Source: Nitrospira sp.
GTDB lineage: Bacteria; Nitrospirota; Nitrospiria; Nitrospirales; Nitrospiraceae
Direction: 5' to 3'
Length of the DNA stretch: 64,000 bases
Assembly: GCA_029194665.1 (NCBI GenBank)
Contig: JARFXO010000001.1
Span: 620,001 to 684,000, forward strand
Shown one piece after another: positions 55,364 to 64,000 of this stretch (the stretch's first letter is position 1; every line of letters starts with the position of its first letter). Below the pieces are notes generated by a model. The model was not told the origin of the DNA and did no database searches. It worked only from the letters and a program-made list of their open reading frames with translations. The position numbers and the translations under genes are program-made.

Positions 55364-55983
55364 CCAAGCGGGTCATGGTCGCTGGACGCTTCGCCGAGGC
55401 CTCGTGCGCTGAGTTGGCGGCGCACGAACAGTCGAGCCCGGTGTAAGCGTGATTTCACCGCTCGTTCGTTCAAGCCCATGATGGATCCGACCTCCTTGGC
55501 GCTTAACCCTTCCATGTCACGAAGCACCAAGACCATTTTATACTTCTTCGGCAACTGGTTGATTGCGCCATCGAGAGCTTGCCGCAATTGTTTATTTTGA
55601 AGCGCGGCTTCAGGGCTAAGTCCGTCGATCGGAATCTGCAAGCGGAATTCACCGTCCGACGTGGGAATGAATTCATCGAGCGACAACTCGCGCTCCGGGG
55701 CTCCTTTCCGTCTGCGCCGCATGCGTAGGCACGCCCGCGAGGCGATGGTATAGAGCCACGTTGAAATCTGAGCATCACCACGAAATCTGTCGAGGCCCAG
55801 ATAGGCCTTCAAAAAGGTCTCCTGTACCAAATCTTTTGCCGACTCCGGTTCGCCGCACAGACGATGCGCGAAGCGATACATGAGGTCGACGTGATCCTTG
55901 TACAGCCTATCAAAATTCTTGGCCGATTGTGGCGCACTCGAGGACGAGGTCGGCGACTGGCGAGTGGTGGGTGAGGCGCCCAT
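55348..55983 (-). CDS. ECF sigma factor
   Basis: 211 residues with region 2 (FDRLYKDHVDLMYRFAHRLCG, ESAKDLVQETFLKAYLGLDRF, STWLYTIASRACLRMRRRRK) and region 4 (LPKKYKMVLVLRDMEGLSAKEVGSIMGLNERAVKSRLHRAR). The N-terminal 22 residues are Ser/Thr/Pro-rich. First gene of sigma - anti-sigma - exported protein. Confidence 0.9.
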   Translation of the reverse strand: MGASPTTRQSPTSSSSAPQSAKNFDRLYKDHVDLMYRFAHRLCGEPESAKDLVQETFLKAYLGLDRFRGDAQISTWLYTIASRACLRMRRRRKGAPERELSLDEFIPTSDGEFRLQIPIDGLSPEAALQNKQLRQALDGAINQLPKKYKMVLVLRDMEGLSAKEVGSIMGLNERAVKSRLHRARLFVRRQLSARGLGEASSDHDPLGWRRN

Positions 55984-55992
55984 ATATGGCGC

Positions 55993-56022
55993 AGTCTACG
56001 AGGGGATTAAAAAGAGAGTCAA
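55993..56022 (-). promoter_or_regulatory. Candidate promoter of the ECF operon
   Basis: On the minus strand TTGACT, 18 nt, TAGACT. The predicted start is only a few bases before the sigma ATG, giving an almost leaderless message. Confidence 0.35.
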
Positions 56023-56081
56023 GATGATGAAAGCGGCATTATTGTATCGATTGTCTGATCCCAGATACAGCCAGATACAAT

Positions 56082-56111
56082 TTGACCCACAAAGTTTGAC
56101 CAAGCTATCCT
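56082..56111 (+). promoter_or_regulatory. Candidate promoter of the NotI-like fragment
   Basis: TTGACC, 18 nt, TATCCT, then ATG 6 nt later: a leaderless arrangement. Preceded by a tandem CCAGATACA repeat (56061-56079). Confidence 0.4.
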
Positions 56112-56117
56112 TTCACG

Positions 56118-56525
56118 ATGCCAGCCCGACAACAACCTGCGTTGCGGCCGAGCAAGAGATACGGCGCGGCCGAGCTGTTCGGGCATTCGCTTGTCGGCAT
56201 CGATCCCAAAGAGCTACGAAGATTGTCGTCGGCCGATAACCGGGCGATCTCCTGCCCTTTTAAGCCGGATCATGCCAGCTGCCACAAGAAAGGTGGAGTT
56301 TGCTCTTTGACCCTTTACGAGAGGGGCACGGATGGAACCGTCTCCATTTCACAGTCTCCAGTCACGACATGCCCGAGTCGGTTTCTTGAGGGAAATGCAG
56401 TATTCAAGTGGGTCAGCGAGACCTTACAGGATTCAGCCGAAGCCAGCATCGGCAATGAAGCGTCATTGCTCCTCATTACTGTCCAAAATAGCCGGAGGGA
56501 GATCAAGAATGAAACGAGATCATGA
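56118..56525 (+). pseudogene. NotI-family restriction endonuclease, truncated
   Basis: 135 residues. The first 105 match the N-terminal part of NotI-like enzymes: YGAAELFGHSLVGIDPKELR, SCPFKPDHASCHKKGGVCSL and TTCPSRFLEGNAVFKWVSETL, including the four iron-ligand cysteines of that family. NotI-like proteins are usually 250-380 residues, and the C-terminal PD-(D/E)xK catalytic part is absent; after VSETLQ the sequence becomes unrelated and runs into the next gene. Probably inactive. Confidence 0.65.
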
Positions 56526-56811
56526 GTTACGGCGCGTCCGTCGTCTTCAGAAGGAAATTGACTCAATCCGCCGCCAGCTAGGGCTTAGCTCTCCAGGTGC
56601 AGTAGTTTACTCATCACCGCTTCGCTCGCTGGAAGACGAAGTCGTCGTAGTTGAAGCTGATGGAATGGGTGGTGCGACAACCTGCATAATCGAGGGAAAC
56701 TATCCCATTGACTTCATCACGAAGTACGAAGAACGCTTTCCGTCTGAAGAAAAGGCCGTTCGTAAAGCTGAGAGCTTGGTGGTTCACGAAAAGTTTCGTA
56801 AGGTGGAATGA
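56509..56811 (+). CDS. protein of unknown function
   Basis: 100 residues from ATG 56509, behind GGAGGGAG. N-terminal basic coiled helix (HELRRVRRLQKEIDSIRRQL), then a beta-rich part (EDEVVVVEADGMGGATTCII, EGNYPIDFITKYEERFPSEE). Overlaps the end of the NotI-like frame by 17 nt. Family not recognised. Confidence 0.55.
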   Translation: MKRDHELRRVRRLQKEIDSIRRQLGLSSPGAVVYSSPLRSLEDEVVVVEADGMGGATTCIIEGNYPIDFITKYEERFPSEEKAVRKAESLVVHEKFRKVE

Positions 56812-56829
56812 CGTGATGGATTTCCCCTC

Positions 56830-57753
56830 TCAAGATATTCGGCTCGAGTACTCTCGTCGAAATTCTTCGTAAACAATTCGTAAAACCTTCTGCCTGTCTT
56901 CTTGTTCATCAAAGTTCGAGGCAAGTTTCACGACATCCTCTTTTTTAAGCAACTGGACCTTCATATCGACCAAGTATTTCTTTACTTCCTTTGAGACATC
57001 GTCAATAACCAGAACCACATTGCCGTTCTGAATCCGTTCGTTGTCGAAGTTGCGCTTTAGTTCACCATATATCTGTGCAGCTTCGAGTTCTGTGTGGATG
57101 CGAAGTTTCTTGACTTGATAAACCACGCCAAAGTTGGTTGAGAGATCAACTCCTTGATCGTGGGCGGCAGTGCGTGTGTCCCGATAGATCTTGCACGCAA
57201 ATTTTTCCAGATGAACCTTCAATACGGCGAAACTAAAAACCTCAAAATTGGCCGGTGTTTTGCTGATCTGCTCCTGGATTAAGTTCAGGAAGCGGGGCAT
57301 ATCAGATGCCAGTGCTGTACGAGTTTCCAAGTCGTGAAGCGACGGAACAACTCCAAGGCGGCTTTGTATGTGTCGCTCTATTCTTAACGGGATCCAATCT
57401 AAGATGGCTTTTGCGACGTCTGTGTAGGGAGCCAATAGCTTGTATCTCAGATGCCCGACTGACTTCAGGACTCTATAGCGGGACATTCGGTTTCCATAAG
57501 CGTCGTAGTATTTCCCTCCGATATATACGTCATGGCCGAGAAATTCTTTCAGCTCTTTAACAGCTGCCTTGTAGGCCACTTCGATTTCAGAATCAGTGAA
57601 AAGCTGCTTGCCTGTGGTGAGAAACTCCCGTAGCAAGCCGCTGGTTATAACCGGCATTATGGCTTTTGTCTGAGAGTTCGTAAGCATGCGTTCGATCTCA
57701 TCTTTACAGAAAACGATAGCATCAACCGACCCTCTTGTTGATTTCCTGGCCAT
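56830..57753 (-). CDS. possible HaeII-like type II restriction endonuclease
   Basis: 307 residues, no signal or membrane segment. The segment TRTAAHDQGVDLSTNFGVVY followed by QVKKLRI fits a D-x(n)-Q-x-K nuclease core, and the C-terminus (VVLVIDDVSKEVKKYLVDMK, VLRIVYEEFRREYSS) resembles what I recall of the HaeII family. This recollection is not a database result. No methyltransferase gene is in the window, which argues for an orphan or for a different role. Confidence 0.45.
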   Translation of the reverse strand: MARKSTRGSVDAIVFCKDEIERMLTNSQTKAIMPVITSGLLREFLTTGKQLFTDSEIEVAYKAAVKELKEFLGHDVYIGGKYYDAYGNRMSRYRVLKSVGHLRYKLLAPYTDVAKAILDWIPLRIERHIQSRLGVVPSLHDLETRTALASDMPRFLNLIQEQISKTPANFEVFSFAVLKVHLEKFACKIYRDTRTAAHDQGVDLSTNFGVVYQVKKLRIHTELEAAQIYGELKRNFDNERIQNGNVVLVIDDVSKEVKKYLVDMKVQLLKKEDVVKLASNFDEQEDRQKVLRIVYEEFRREYSSRIS

Positions 57754-57922
57754 AGCTCAACGAGCAAACACGATCCCCGTGATATTGCGCGACATTCAAG
57801 TGGGGTCGAGAATACCGTGATGAGGGAATAGAGATCAAACCAGAAGAGTCTTGGTGTGGGACTAGGGTCGGAAAATGATATCCCGACGCCTCAGTGCTGG
57901 AGGGACCGGAAGGCACGAGTTG

Positions 57923-59119
57923 CTAATAGATCACACCGAGAGCCCGGCCCACCTTTGCAAACGCCGCCACGGTTTGTTGCAACTGATCCCTTGTATGGGC
58001 TGCCGACATTTGAGTGCGGATCCTTGCCTGTCCTTGCGGCACCACCGGATAGCTGAATCCGACGACGTAGACCCCTTCTTTCAGTAAGGCCTCCGCCATG
58101 GAGGTCGCAAGGGCGGCATCACCCAACATCACGGGAATGATGGGATGTTCGCCAGGGACAAGCCTGAAGCCAAGTCTGGTCAATTCAGCCCGGAAGAAGA
58201 CGGCATTCTCCCGAAGCTGCTTCCTGAGATGATCGCCCTGTCTCACGAGTTCGAGTGCACACAAGGCTCCAGCCGCGATGGGCGGAGGAAGCGAGTTGGA
58301 AAACAGGTAGGGGCGCGACCGTTGACGCAGCAGCTCGATTACCTCGGCCTTGCCGGATGTAAACCCGCCGGTCGCACCACCAACCGCTTTCCCCAGGGTG
58401 CTCGTCACGAGCTCAATTCGATCAGCCACCCGGAAATGAGCCGGAGTACCCCTGCCCTGAGGACCCAGAACCCCAGTCGCATGGCTGTCATCGACCACTA
58501 CCGCCGCGTCGTACCGTTCTGCCAGCTCGACGATCCGATCCAGTTTGGCTGGATCACCATCCATGGAGAACACTCCATCGGTTGCAATCAGACGCAGCCG
58601 GCATCCGCCTGCTGCCTGAAGCTGCCCTTCGAGGTCCGCCATGTCGGAATGGGCGTATCGGAATCGCTTGGCCTTGCAGAGTCTGATGCCGTCAATCAGG
58701 CTGGCATGGTTCAAGGCATCGCTGATGACGGCATCAGACTCATCCAACAACACCTCGAACAATCCCCCGTTGGCATCGAAGCAGGAGCTGTACAAGATTG
58801 AGTCCTCGGTGCCGAGAAACTCACTGATAGCCTGCTCCAGCTGTTTGTGCAAATCCTGCGTGCCGCAAATAAACCGCACGGAGGCCATGCCATATCCATG
58901 CGTTTCCAATCCCTTTGTGGCAGCCTGCACGATAGCCGGGTGATTCGCCAGCCCTAGATAATTGTTTGCGCAGAGATTGAGAACCTGGCCTTGCGCGACT
59001 CGGATGTCGGAGCCCTGGGGGCTCAACAATTGGCGTTCGGACTTGTACAGACCGTGGGATCTGATATCGGCGAGCTGAGCTGCAAGGGTCTTCTTGAATG
59101 ACGAGTAGGCCATGGCCAA
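57923..59119 (-). CDS. kbl: glycine C-acetyltransferase (2-amino-3-ketobutyrate CoA ligase)
   Basis: 398-residue PLP enzyme of the alpha-oxoamine synthase family: [58 protein letters not shown] and the PLP lysine in [14 protein letters not shown]. It splits 2-amino-3-ketobutyrate with CoA to glycine and acetyl-CoA. Follows tdh by about 70 nt on the same strand; together they turn threonine into glycine. Confidence 0.93.
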   Translation of the reverse strand: MAMAYSSFKKTLAAQLADIRSHGLYKSERQLLSPQGSDIRVAQGQVLNLCANNYLGLANHPAIVQAATKGLETHGYGMASVRFICGTQDLHKQLEQAISEFLGTEDSILYSSCFDANGGLFEVLLDESDAVISDALNHASLIDGIRLCKAKRFRYAHSDMADLEGQLQAAGGCRLRLIATDGVFSMDGDPAKLDRIVELAERYDAAVVVDDSHATGVLGPQGRGTPAHFRVADRIELVTSTLGKAVGGATGGFTSGKAEVIELLRQRSRPYLFSNSLPPPIAAGALCALELVRQGDHLRKQLRENAVFFRAELTRLGFRLVPGEHPIIPVMLGDAALATSMAEALLKEGVYVVGFSYPVVPQGQARIRTQMSAAHTRDQLQQTVAAFAKVGRALGVIY

Positions 59120-59190
59120 AACAGGACTGAGAGTTGAGTGAGGACCACCCTTCTGTTCTCCCAGTCCTCAGTTCTCGTACATCAGCCCTA

Positions 59191-60225
59191 CTATGGAATC
59201 AAGACAACTTTGCCGCACTGCCCTGACTGAATCAACTCAAAGCCCGTCGCAAACTCGCGCAGCGGGAATGAATGTGTGATCACCGGTCGAATATCGAGAC
59301 CTGCTTTGAAGAGACCAGCCAACCGGTACCAGGTTCCGAACAATCGCCGCCCGGTGATCCCATAGACACGGATGCCCTTAAAAATAACTTCGTTCGGCAG
59401 ATCAAAGCAAACGGGACCGGTCGGGATGCCGAACAAGGTGACTCGTCCACCGTTCTTCACCGCGCGAAAGGCTTGATGCATGGCCGTAGGGTCTCCCGAC
59501 ATTTCCAGCGCGGCATCGACTCTCTCACCACCGGTCATCTCAAGGATGGCCGCCGCCACTTGCTCCGGGGACTCGGCTCTCACGTTGAGGACGTGATCCG
59601 CTCCAACCTGCTTCGCCAGGCCAAGCCGATAGTCGCTGACATCGGACGCGATAATGATCGCAGCACCGGCGGTGCGTGCGACAGCGGCGGCAAATAGACC
59701 GGTCGGGCCACAGCCCGTGATCAATACGGTATGCCCGGTCAGGTCTTCAGCAAGGGCGGCATCAACGGCGTTGCCAAGCGGTTCCTGGACACAGGCCAAC
59801 TCCCGAGGAATTTCGGGAGCCGTGTGCCACAAAACTCCCTCGGGCAGCGCGACATACTGAGCGTAAGACCCATCACGATCGATCCCGAGGATCTTGTAAT
59901 TTTTACACACATGCGCCTGTCCAGTGCGGCACTGAAAGCAGGCTCCACAGGTCAGGTGTGATTCGGCGGCGACATAGTCACCGACCTTGACCAGAGACAC
60001 CTCGCGACCGACCTCTACGACGTGGCCGCACAATTCATGGCCGATGATGCGTGGCGGGCGAATCCGTCGTTGTGCCCATTCGTCCCACTGATAGATATGG
60101 ACGTCGGTTCCACATAACGAGGTCGCGGCGACCTTCACCACAGCGTCGTGTGGCCCCGGGATTGGATCCGCCCAATCGGTGAGGGTTAAACCAGGCTCAG
60201 CAATAGTCTTGATGAGTGCTTGCAT
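59191..60225 (-). CDS. tdh: L-threonine 3-dehydrogenase
   Basis: 344-residue zinc-dependent MDR enzyme: CGTDVHIYQWDEWAQRRI, PPRIIGHELCGHVVEVG, structural zinc cysteines CGACFQCRTGQAHVC, ITGCGPTGLFAAAVARTAGA nucleotide fold, GITGRRLFGTWY. It oxidises threonine to 2-amino-3-ketobutyrate with NAD+. First gene of tdh-kbl. Confidence 0.94.
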   Translation of the reverse strand: MQALIKTIAEPGLTLTDWADPIPGPHDAVVKVAATSLCGTDVHIYQWDEWAQRRIRPPRIIGHELCGHVVEVGREVSLVKVGDYVAAESHLTCGACFQCRTGQAHVCKNYKILGIDRDGSYAQYVALPEGVLWHTAPEIPRELACVQEPLGNAVDAALAEDLTGHTVLITGCGPTGLFAAAVARTAGAAIIIASDVSDYRLGLAKQVGADHVLNVRAESPEQVAAAILEMTGGERVDAALEMSGDPTAMHQAFRAVKNGGRVTLFGIPTGPVCFDLPNEVIFKGIRVYGITGRRLFGTWYRLAGLFKAGLDIRPVITHSFPLREFATGFELIQSGQCGKVVLIP

Positions 60226-60257
60226 GAACTCATTCTATACCACCTCAATCAGTTGAC

Positions 60258-60284
60258 ACCCGTGTTTCGACGAAACAAACGGGT
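60258..60284. repeat. Hairpin in the tdh-yceI divergent region
   Basis: ACCCGT-GTTTC-gac-GAAAC-aa-ACGGGT: an 11-bp stem with a two-base bulge, between the divergent tdh and yceI starts. It could be an operator or leader structure. Confidence 0.4.
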
Positions 60285-60388
60285 TGCACGGGCTTCCTGG
60301 CGATGGGTAGGATGGCCGGACTCATCGTGATGATGGGGCGAAGTATCGGTTCATACAAGTAGGCATGGAGATGGCGAAAGGTGATGCG

Positions 60389-61003
60389 ATGAAAATCTGG
60401 TCCAACTGGTTGCAGGGAATCGTCATGGCGGGGCTTCTGGTGGGATGCTTCCCGCTGGGCGTCGGGGCGGAAACGGTTCGTTGGGACATTGATCCCGATC
60501 ACTCGATCATTGAGTTTCGCGTGGCCCACATGGTGGTGTCCAAAACGTCGGGGCGCTTCCTGTCCTATCGTGGATTTGTTGATCTGGACGCTGACGCGAA
60601 AACCTTCAAGACAATCGAAGCCACGATCAATGCTGAATCGATCAACACGAACCAAGAGAAACGTGACGCGCATCTGCGCAACCCCGACTTCTTGGACGTC
60701 AAACAATTCCCGACGATCACGTACAAGATGAAAAATTATCAGAAAGAGGGAGATAGGTATAAGGTTGTCGGCGACCTGACTCTGCGCGGCGTGACCAAAG
60801 AGGTCGCGCTCATCGGCACGTTCAATGGCGTCGCCAAGGATCCCTGGGGCAATACCAGGGCTGGATTCACCGCCGAGGGAACATTGAATCGCAAGGACTT
60901 CGGCATGATCTGGAACAAGACGCTGGATAACGGCGGGTTAGTCGTCGGAGACGACGTCCAGATCCGCCTGGACATCGAATGCATCAAAGCGAAAAATCCG
61001 TGA
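60389..61003 (+). CDS. YceI family periplasmic protein
   Basis: 204 residues with a signal peptide (GIVMAGLLVGCFPLGVGAE). YceI lipocalin-like fold: WDIDPDHSIIEFRVAHMVVS, SGRFLSYRGFVDLD, INTNQEKRDAHLRNPDFLDV, FPTITYKMK and LTLRGVTKEVAL. These proteins bind isoprenoid lipids in the periplasm. ATG 60389 is behind AAAGGTGAT. Confidence 0.9.
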   Translation: MKIWSNWLQGIVMAGLLVGCFPLGVGAETVRWDIDPDHSIIEFRVAHMVVSKTSGRFLSYRGFVDLDADAKTFKTIEATINAESINTNQEKRDAHLRNPDFLDVKQFPTITYKMKNYQKEGDRYKVVGDLTLRGVTKEVALIGTFNGVAKDPWGNTRAGFTAEGTLNRKDFGMIWNKTLDNGGLVVGDDVQIRLDIECIKAKNP

Positions 61004-61054
61004 GAGATTACGACAGCAGAATCTTTCGACCCGACATTCATAACCTGAGTGACT

Positions 61055-62053
61055 ATGAAAGCGATGGTTCTCGACCATACCGAAGACGTTTCCACTGGTC
61101 CTCTACGACTTCACGACTGGCCGATACCTGTCCCACAGGCGGGTCAGGTCCTCGTCAAGATTCATGTTTGCGGCGTCTGTCGCACGGATCTCCATGTGGT
61201 GGAAGGAGAACTACCCGATATTCCCTCCCCATTAATTCCAGGCCATCAAGCAGTCGGCACTGTGACGCAAGTCGGATCGGAGGCTGCTGAGATCAAGGAA
61301 GGGGATCGCGTCGGGATTGCCTGGCTTCAGGGGACATGCGGACAGTGCGAATTCTGTACAAACGGGCGGGAAAATCTTTGCGTACAAGCGAAGTTCACCG
61401 GCTACCAGGTCGATGGAGGGTATGCCGAATATGCGGTCGTGCCCGCACGATTCGCCTACCCAATCCCACCGATCTTTCCCGACGAAGAAGCCGCTCCGCT
61501 GTTATGTGCCGGCATCATCGGCTATCGGGCGCTACGGCTCAGCGGCATCAAGCCGGGGCAACGTCTCGGGCTCTATGGATTTGGAGCATCGGCGCACATT
61601 GCCATCCAGATCGCGCGCCAGTGGGGTTGTCAAGTCTATGTGAGCTCGCTCAAGCGGGAGCATCAGGAATTGGCAAGACAACTGGGAGCAGTCTGGGTCG
61701 GCGGGGCGATGGAGATGCCGCCGGATAAGCTGCACGGATCGATCATCTTTGCACCGGCCGGTGAACTGGTGCCTCCGGCCTTGAGAGCACTCGACCGAGG
61801 CGGGACATTGGCATTGGCCGGCATCCACATGTCACCGATTCCTTTGCTGGACTACGATCGTGAGGTGTTCGGAGAGCGGGTGATCCGCAGCGTGACAGCC
61901 AACACGAGACAGGACGGAGTCGATTTGTTGCGCGAAGCAGCAGCTATTCCTATCAAACCACATACGGTCCGTTTTCCCCTTGAACAAGCCAACCGTGCAT
62001 TACAAGAACTGAAAGCCGGAACCTTTCAAGGCGCAGCGGTCCTCACGATGTGA
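61055..62053 (+). CDS. zinc-dependent alcohol dehydrogenase
   Basis: 332-residue MDR enzyme: CGVCRTDLHVVEGELPD, GHQAVGTV, structural zinc site GTCGQCEFCTNGRENLC, FTGYQVDGGYAEYAV and LYGFGASAHIAIQIARQWGC. Resembles the bacterial AdhA/AdhP-type subgroup. Starts 51 nt after the YceI gene in the same direction. Confidence 0.87.
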   Translation: MKAMVLDHTEDVSTGPLRLHDWPIPVPQAGQVLVKIHVCGVCRTDLHVVEGELPDIPSPLIPGHQAVGTVTQVGSEAAEIKEGDRVGIAWLQGTCGQCEFCTNGRENLCVQAKFTGYQVDGGYAEYAVVPARFAYPIPPIFPDEEAAPLLCAGIIGYRALRLSGIKPGQRLGLYGFGASAHIAIQIARQWGCQVYVSSLKREHQELARQLGAVWVGGAMEMPPDKLHGSIIFAPAGELVPPALRALDRGGTLALAGIHMSPIPLLDYDREVFGERVIRSVTANTRQDGVDLLREAAAIPIKPHTVRFPLEQANRALQELKAGTFQGAAVLTM

Positions 62054-62225
62054 TATTGGCAGGCGCCATTCCTGATTCACTGCTCCACTCACTCGCGGCT
62101 GACCCGCGTCCTCGCCAATTCCAGCGGCGTGCCGATTATGTGTTCGAGATCGAGTCCGTATCGGAGGGTAGATGTTATCGAGCCGTACGCATGAGCACAG
62201 AAAAGGTTCGGGACAGTACCATGGC

Positions 62226-62447
62226 CTAGTCCTTCCGGATAGCGGCAAGGAGTCCCGCGGCGCCCAGAAGCCCGCCCAGGATGATCAGAAACGACGCGGT
62301 GTCAGGCAGGCCGGCTTCCTGCGGAGGCGGCCAATCGACGAAAAGGCCCATCGCAATGAGGACGGCACCGAGCGCTTGCATAACTTTCCAGCGGATCGAA
62401 GTCCGTCGATCTGTCTCGTGAGGGGCTTCTGACTTCTTTTCCGGCAT
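62226..62447 (-). CDS. small two-helix membrane protein
   Basis: 73 residues: charged N-terminus, then two hydrophobic segments (MQALGAVLIAMGLFVDW and SFLIILGGLLGAAGLLAAI). Hairpin membrane topology. Function unknown. Confidence 0.6.
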   Translation of the reverse strand: MPEKKSEAPHETDRRTSIRWKVMQALGAVLIAMGLFVDWPPPQEAGLPDTASFLIILGGLLGAAGLLAAIRKD

Positions 62448-62653
62448 AGATTCCCAGCGAGTCCGACAACCTTAGCATGGCGGCTTGAAGGGACGACGGT
62501 CAAGGTTCGGTCATTCGTTGAGGCGAGGTTCCTGCGGCCGATGGCCCAGCGTTGGATGGGTGGCTCTGCATCTTTCCAAAGCGCCACGCCTTGCCGTTTG
62601 ATCCTCGGTTTTTCTAGAATGAATCTGCTCAAAAATGAGTCAGCGAGGATTCT

Positions 62654-63472
62654 GTGAATATCCTGAAGCGATCGTGGGACTGGTTCTGGCGGCAAAGCCT
62701 GCTCAGCAAGGTTGCCCTCGTTGGGCTGTTTGCAGCTTTCGTCCCATTCGTCCTCCCGACGATAGTGTCCTGGTTCAGGCCGACCATGATTCACGTCGGC
62801 GTGGCCTTCTACACGTATGAACGGGGAGTCCAACCACAGGGAATGAATACGCTCTATTTCTTCGAAAGGCGCAATCTGGTATCCAATTGCAGCATCCGTC
62901 GTGAGGAGCAATCTGTCCCGAGTGGTCGCGCGATGGCACCCGATCCGCAAGCCTGGGTGCTCATTAAGCTGTTGCTCGAAAACGTATCCGATCGCGACAT
63001 CACGCATCTTCGGGTTGGTGTGAGATCACCCGCCATTAATCAGGCGACGCAGCTGGTGACTGCCCCAACCTTGGTCGCCACGGGCAACAAGGAGGCCCCA
63101 CCTGATGTCAAGCCCCTGTATGTCATCTCGATCTCGACGGTTCCTGGTTCGAGCTCGGTGGTGGTCAGTCTAAAGACTCCCATCGACGATTATTTGCGCG
63201 AGTTCATCTATGACAAGCGACGCCCCGTCACCATTCAAGTCCCCTATGTCTCGGCGGATCAATTCAGACAGTACCCCCCGATCGTCTCACGCACGAACGC
63301 GGTCAAGATGTTGAATCGTGAAGGGGTGTTGCGCAGCGACGACGAGGCCTTCGCCGCTGAAAAACTCCAGGTGACGATGTTGCCGCCCAATGAGTCGAAG
63401 GAGCAAGAGGTGTCGTATCAAGTCCTTTCTCGGGCCAAAGCCTGCTCGGAAGCAGAAGCGGGTGTATGGTGA
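62654..63472 (+). CDS. membrane-anchored protein of unknown function
   Basis: 272 residues from GTG 62654. One N-terminal transmembrane segment (SKVALVGLFAAFVPFVLPTIV) and a soluble beta-rich domain with conserved-looking WVLIKLLLENVSDRDITHLRVGV. No family recognised. Monocistronic by position. Confidence 0.6.
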   Translation: MNILKRSWDWFWRQSLLSKVALVGLFAAFVPFVLPTIVSWFRPTMIHVGVAFYTYERGVQPQGMNTLYFFERRNLVSNCSIRREEQSVPSGRAMAPDPQAWVLIKLLLENVSDRDITHLRVGVRSPAINQATQLVTAPTLVATGNKEAPPDVKPLYVISISTVPGSSSVVVSLKTPIDDYLREFIYDKRRPVTIQVPYVSADQFRQYPPIVSRTNAVKMLNREGVLRSDDEAFAAEKLQVTMLPPNESKEQEVSYQVLSRAKACSEAEAGVW

Positions 63473-63522
63473 TCTTCGACTCAGGAGTCGGAGTCAAAGG
63501 CGGGAACGAGGCCCCCTCTCGA

Positions 63523-64000
63523 TCATGGGCTGTGAAGCGGAACCTTCGCGGCCAGTAGGCTCCTCGCCGCCGACTGACCGGCCAGCCAGCCTGTCGTCCA
63601 AGCCCACTGAAAATTGAACCCGCCGATGCGGCCGTCGCAATCGAGCAGCTCCCCGATCAGATAGAGCCCGGAAACCAGCTTCGACTCCATGGTGCGATAG
63701 TTGATTTCTTCCAACGGCACGCCGCCTGCCGTGACTTCCGCAAAATTCCATCCACGGTCCCGCTCGATCGGAAAACGAAACCTTGCCAGGCTGCTCAGTA
63801 CCTGCTCTCGGTCGCGACGCACGACCTGAGCCACTAGTTTCTGCGGGTCGCATGAACAATGGCGGCAGAGAGATTCGGCAAGTCCTTCCGGGACCAGCAT
63901 CGACAGTATTCGTGTCAGCGAACGCCTGGGATGTTCAGCCGCTCGGGCGACAAACCACTCCTTCAATTCGTCCGATGTCCTGCCTGGAACAAAGTTGCCG
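63523..64000 (-). CDS. BaiN/HI0933-like flavoprotein, C-terminal part (cut by window edge)
   Basis: The frame runs through the right edge. Visible residues: GNFVPGRTSDELKEWFVARA, AEVTAGGVPLEEINYRTMES, SGLYLIGELLDCDGRIGGFN and FQWAWTTGWLAGQSAA, the C-terminal FAD-binding pattern of HI0933/YhiN/BaiN-type NAD(P)/FAD oxidoreductases. The N-terminal part lies outside the window. Confidence 0.88.
   Translation of the reverse strand, partial: GNFVPGRTSDELKEWFVARAAEHPRRSLTRILSMLVPEGLAESLCRHCSCDPQKLVAQVVRRDREQVLSSLARFRFPIERDRGWNFAEVTAGGVPLEEINYRTMESKLVSGLYLIGELLDCDGRIGGFNFQWAWTTGWLAGQSAARSLLAAKVPLHSP

Noticed and set aside
60284..60313. TTGCAC-18-TAGGAT before yceI
   Set aside because: Only weak matches to both boxes.
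1..64000. tRNA, rRNA and CRISPR arrays
   Set aside because: No T-loop/anticodon patterns, rRNA blocks or regularly spaced repeats were found on reading the intergenic parts of both strands.

Overview
The window reads as chromosomal DNA of a Gram-negative bacterium, most likely a Nitrospira-type member of the Nitrospirota. This rests on overall gene style: lipoproteins and an outer-membrane porin, moderately high G+C, GTG/TTG starts, a small AURKAIP1/COX24-type protein, CYTH-CHAD and DUF692 proteins, and REP-like intergenic repeats next to a RAYT transposase. No rRNA or tRNA gene and no CRISPR array was found, so the species assignment is an inference.

Region 1 (0-9.2 kb) has a tight DUF692/MNIO - dihydrouridine synthase - Maf block. 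It is followed by an exported protein of unknown function, a RAYT flanked by perfect 12-bp inverted repeats, a PGAP1-like hydrolase and a secreted amidohydrolase. The end of the unknown exported gene is repeated as a truncated copy at 8.7-9.2 kb. Region 2 (9.5-20 kb) is accessory: a SorC-type regulator divergent from a GH17 lipoprotein, a Sel1 protein, a run of gene fragments (P450, RAYT, CHAD), a DUF433/DUF5615 toxin-antitoxin pair lying between two direct copies of a CHAD 3' end, an intact CYTH-CHAD protein, a CBS-pair protein and an RMD1/YagE protein.

Region 3 (20-46 kb) is the conserved core: a porin, an MsbA-like ABC exporter, nadB, a chorismate-binding enzyme with a PabC-like aminotransferase, the F0 half of ATP synthase (atpI-B-E-F) without F1 genes, larE, an M16 protease pair, rlmN, slt, then zapB-zapA - probable 6S RNA - rny - ymdB - xseA - xseB - tlyA - epimerase, and finally rhodanese and aat facing the opposite way.

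Region 4 (47-57.8 kb) is a mobile and decayed island. An IS1380-type transposase gene is split by a complete IS21-type element, whose istA is itself split by a complete IS630-type element. All three insertions can be undone to the base from target duplications (CGTG and TA), and both broken reading frames are restored. Around it lie an inactivated ABM-like gene, an ECF sigma/anti-sigma/exported-protein operon, a truncated NotI-family gene and a possible HaeII-like restriction endonuclease without a visible methyltransferase.

Region 5 (57.9-64 kb) returns to metabolism: kbl-tdh (threonine to glycine), a YceI protein, a zinc alcohol dehydrogenase, two membrane proteins of unknown function and the end of a BaiN/HI0933-like flavoprotein cut by the window edge.
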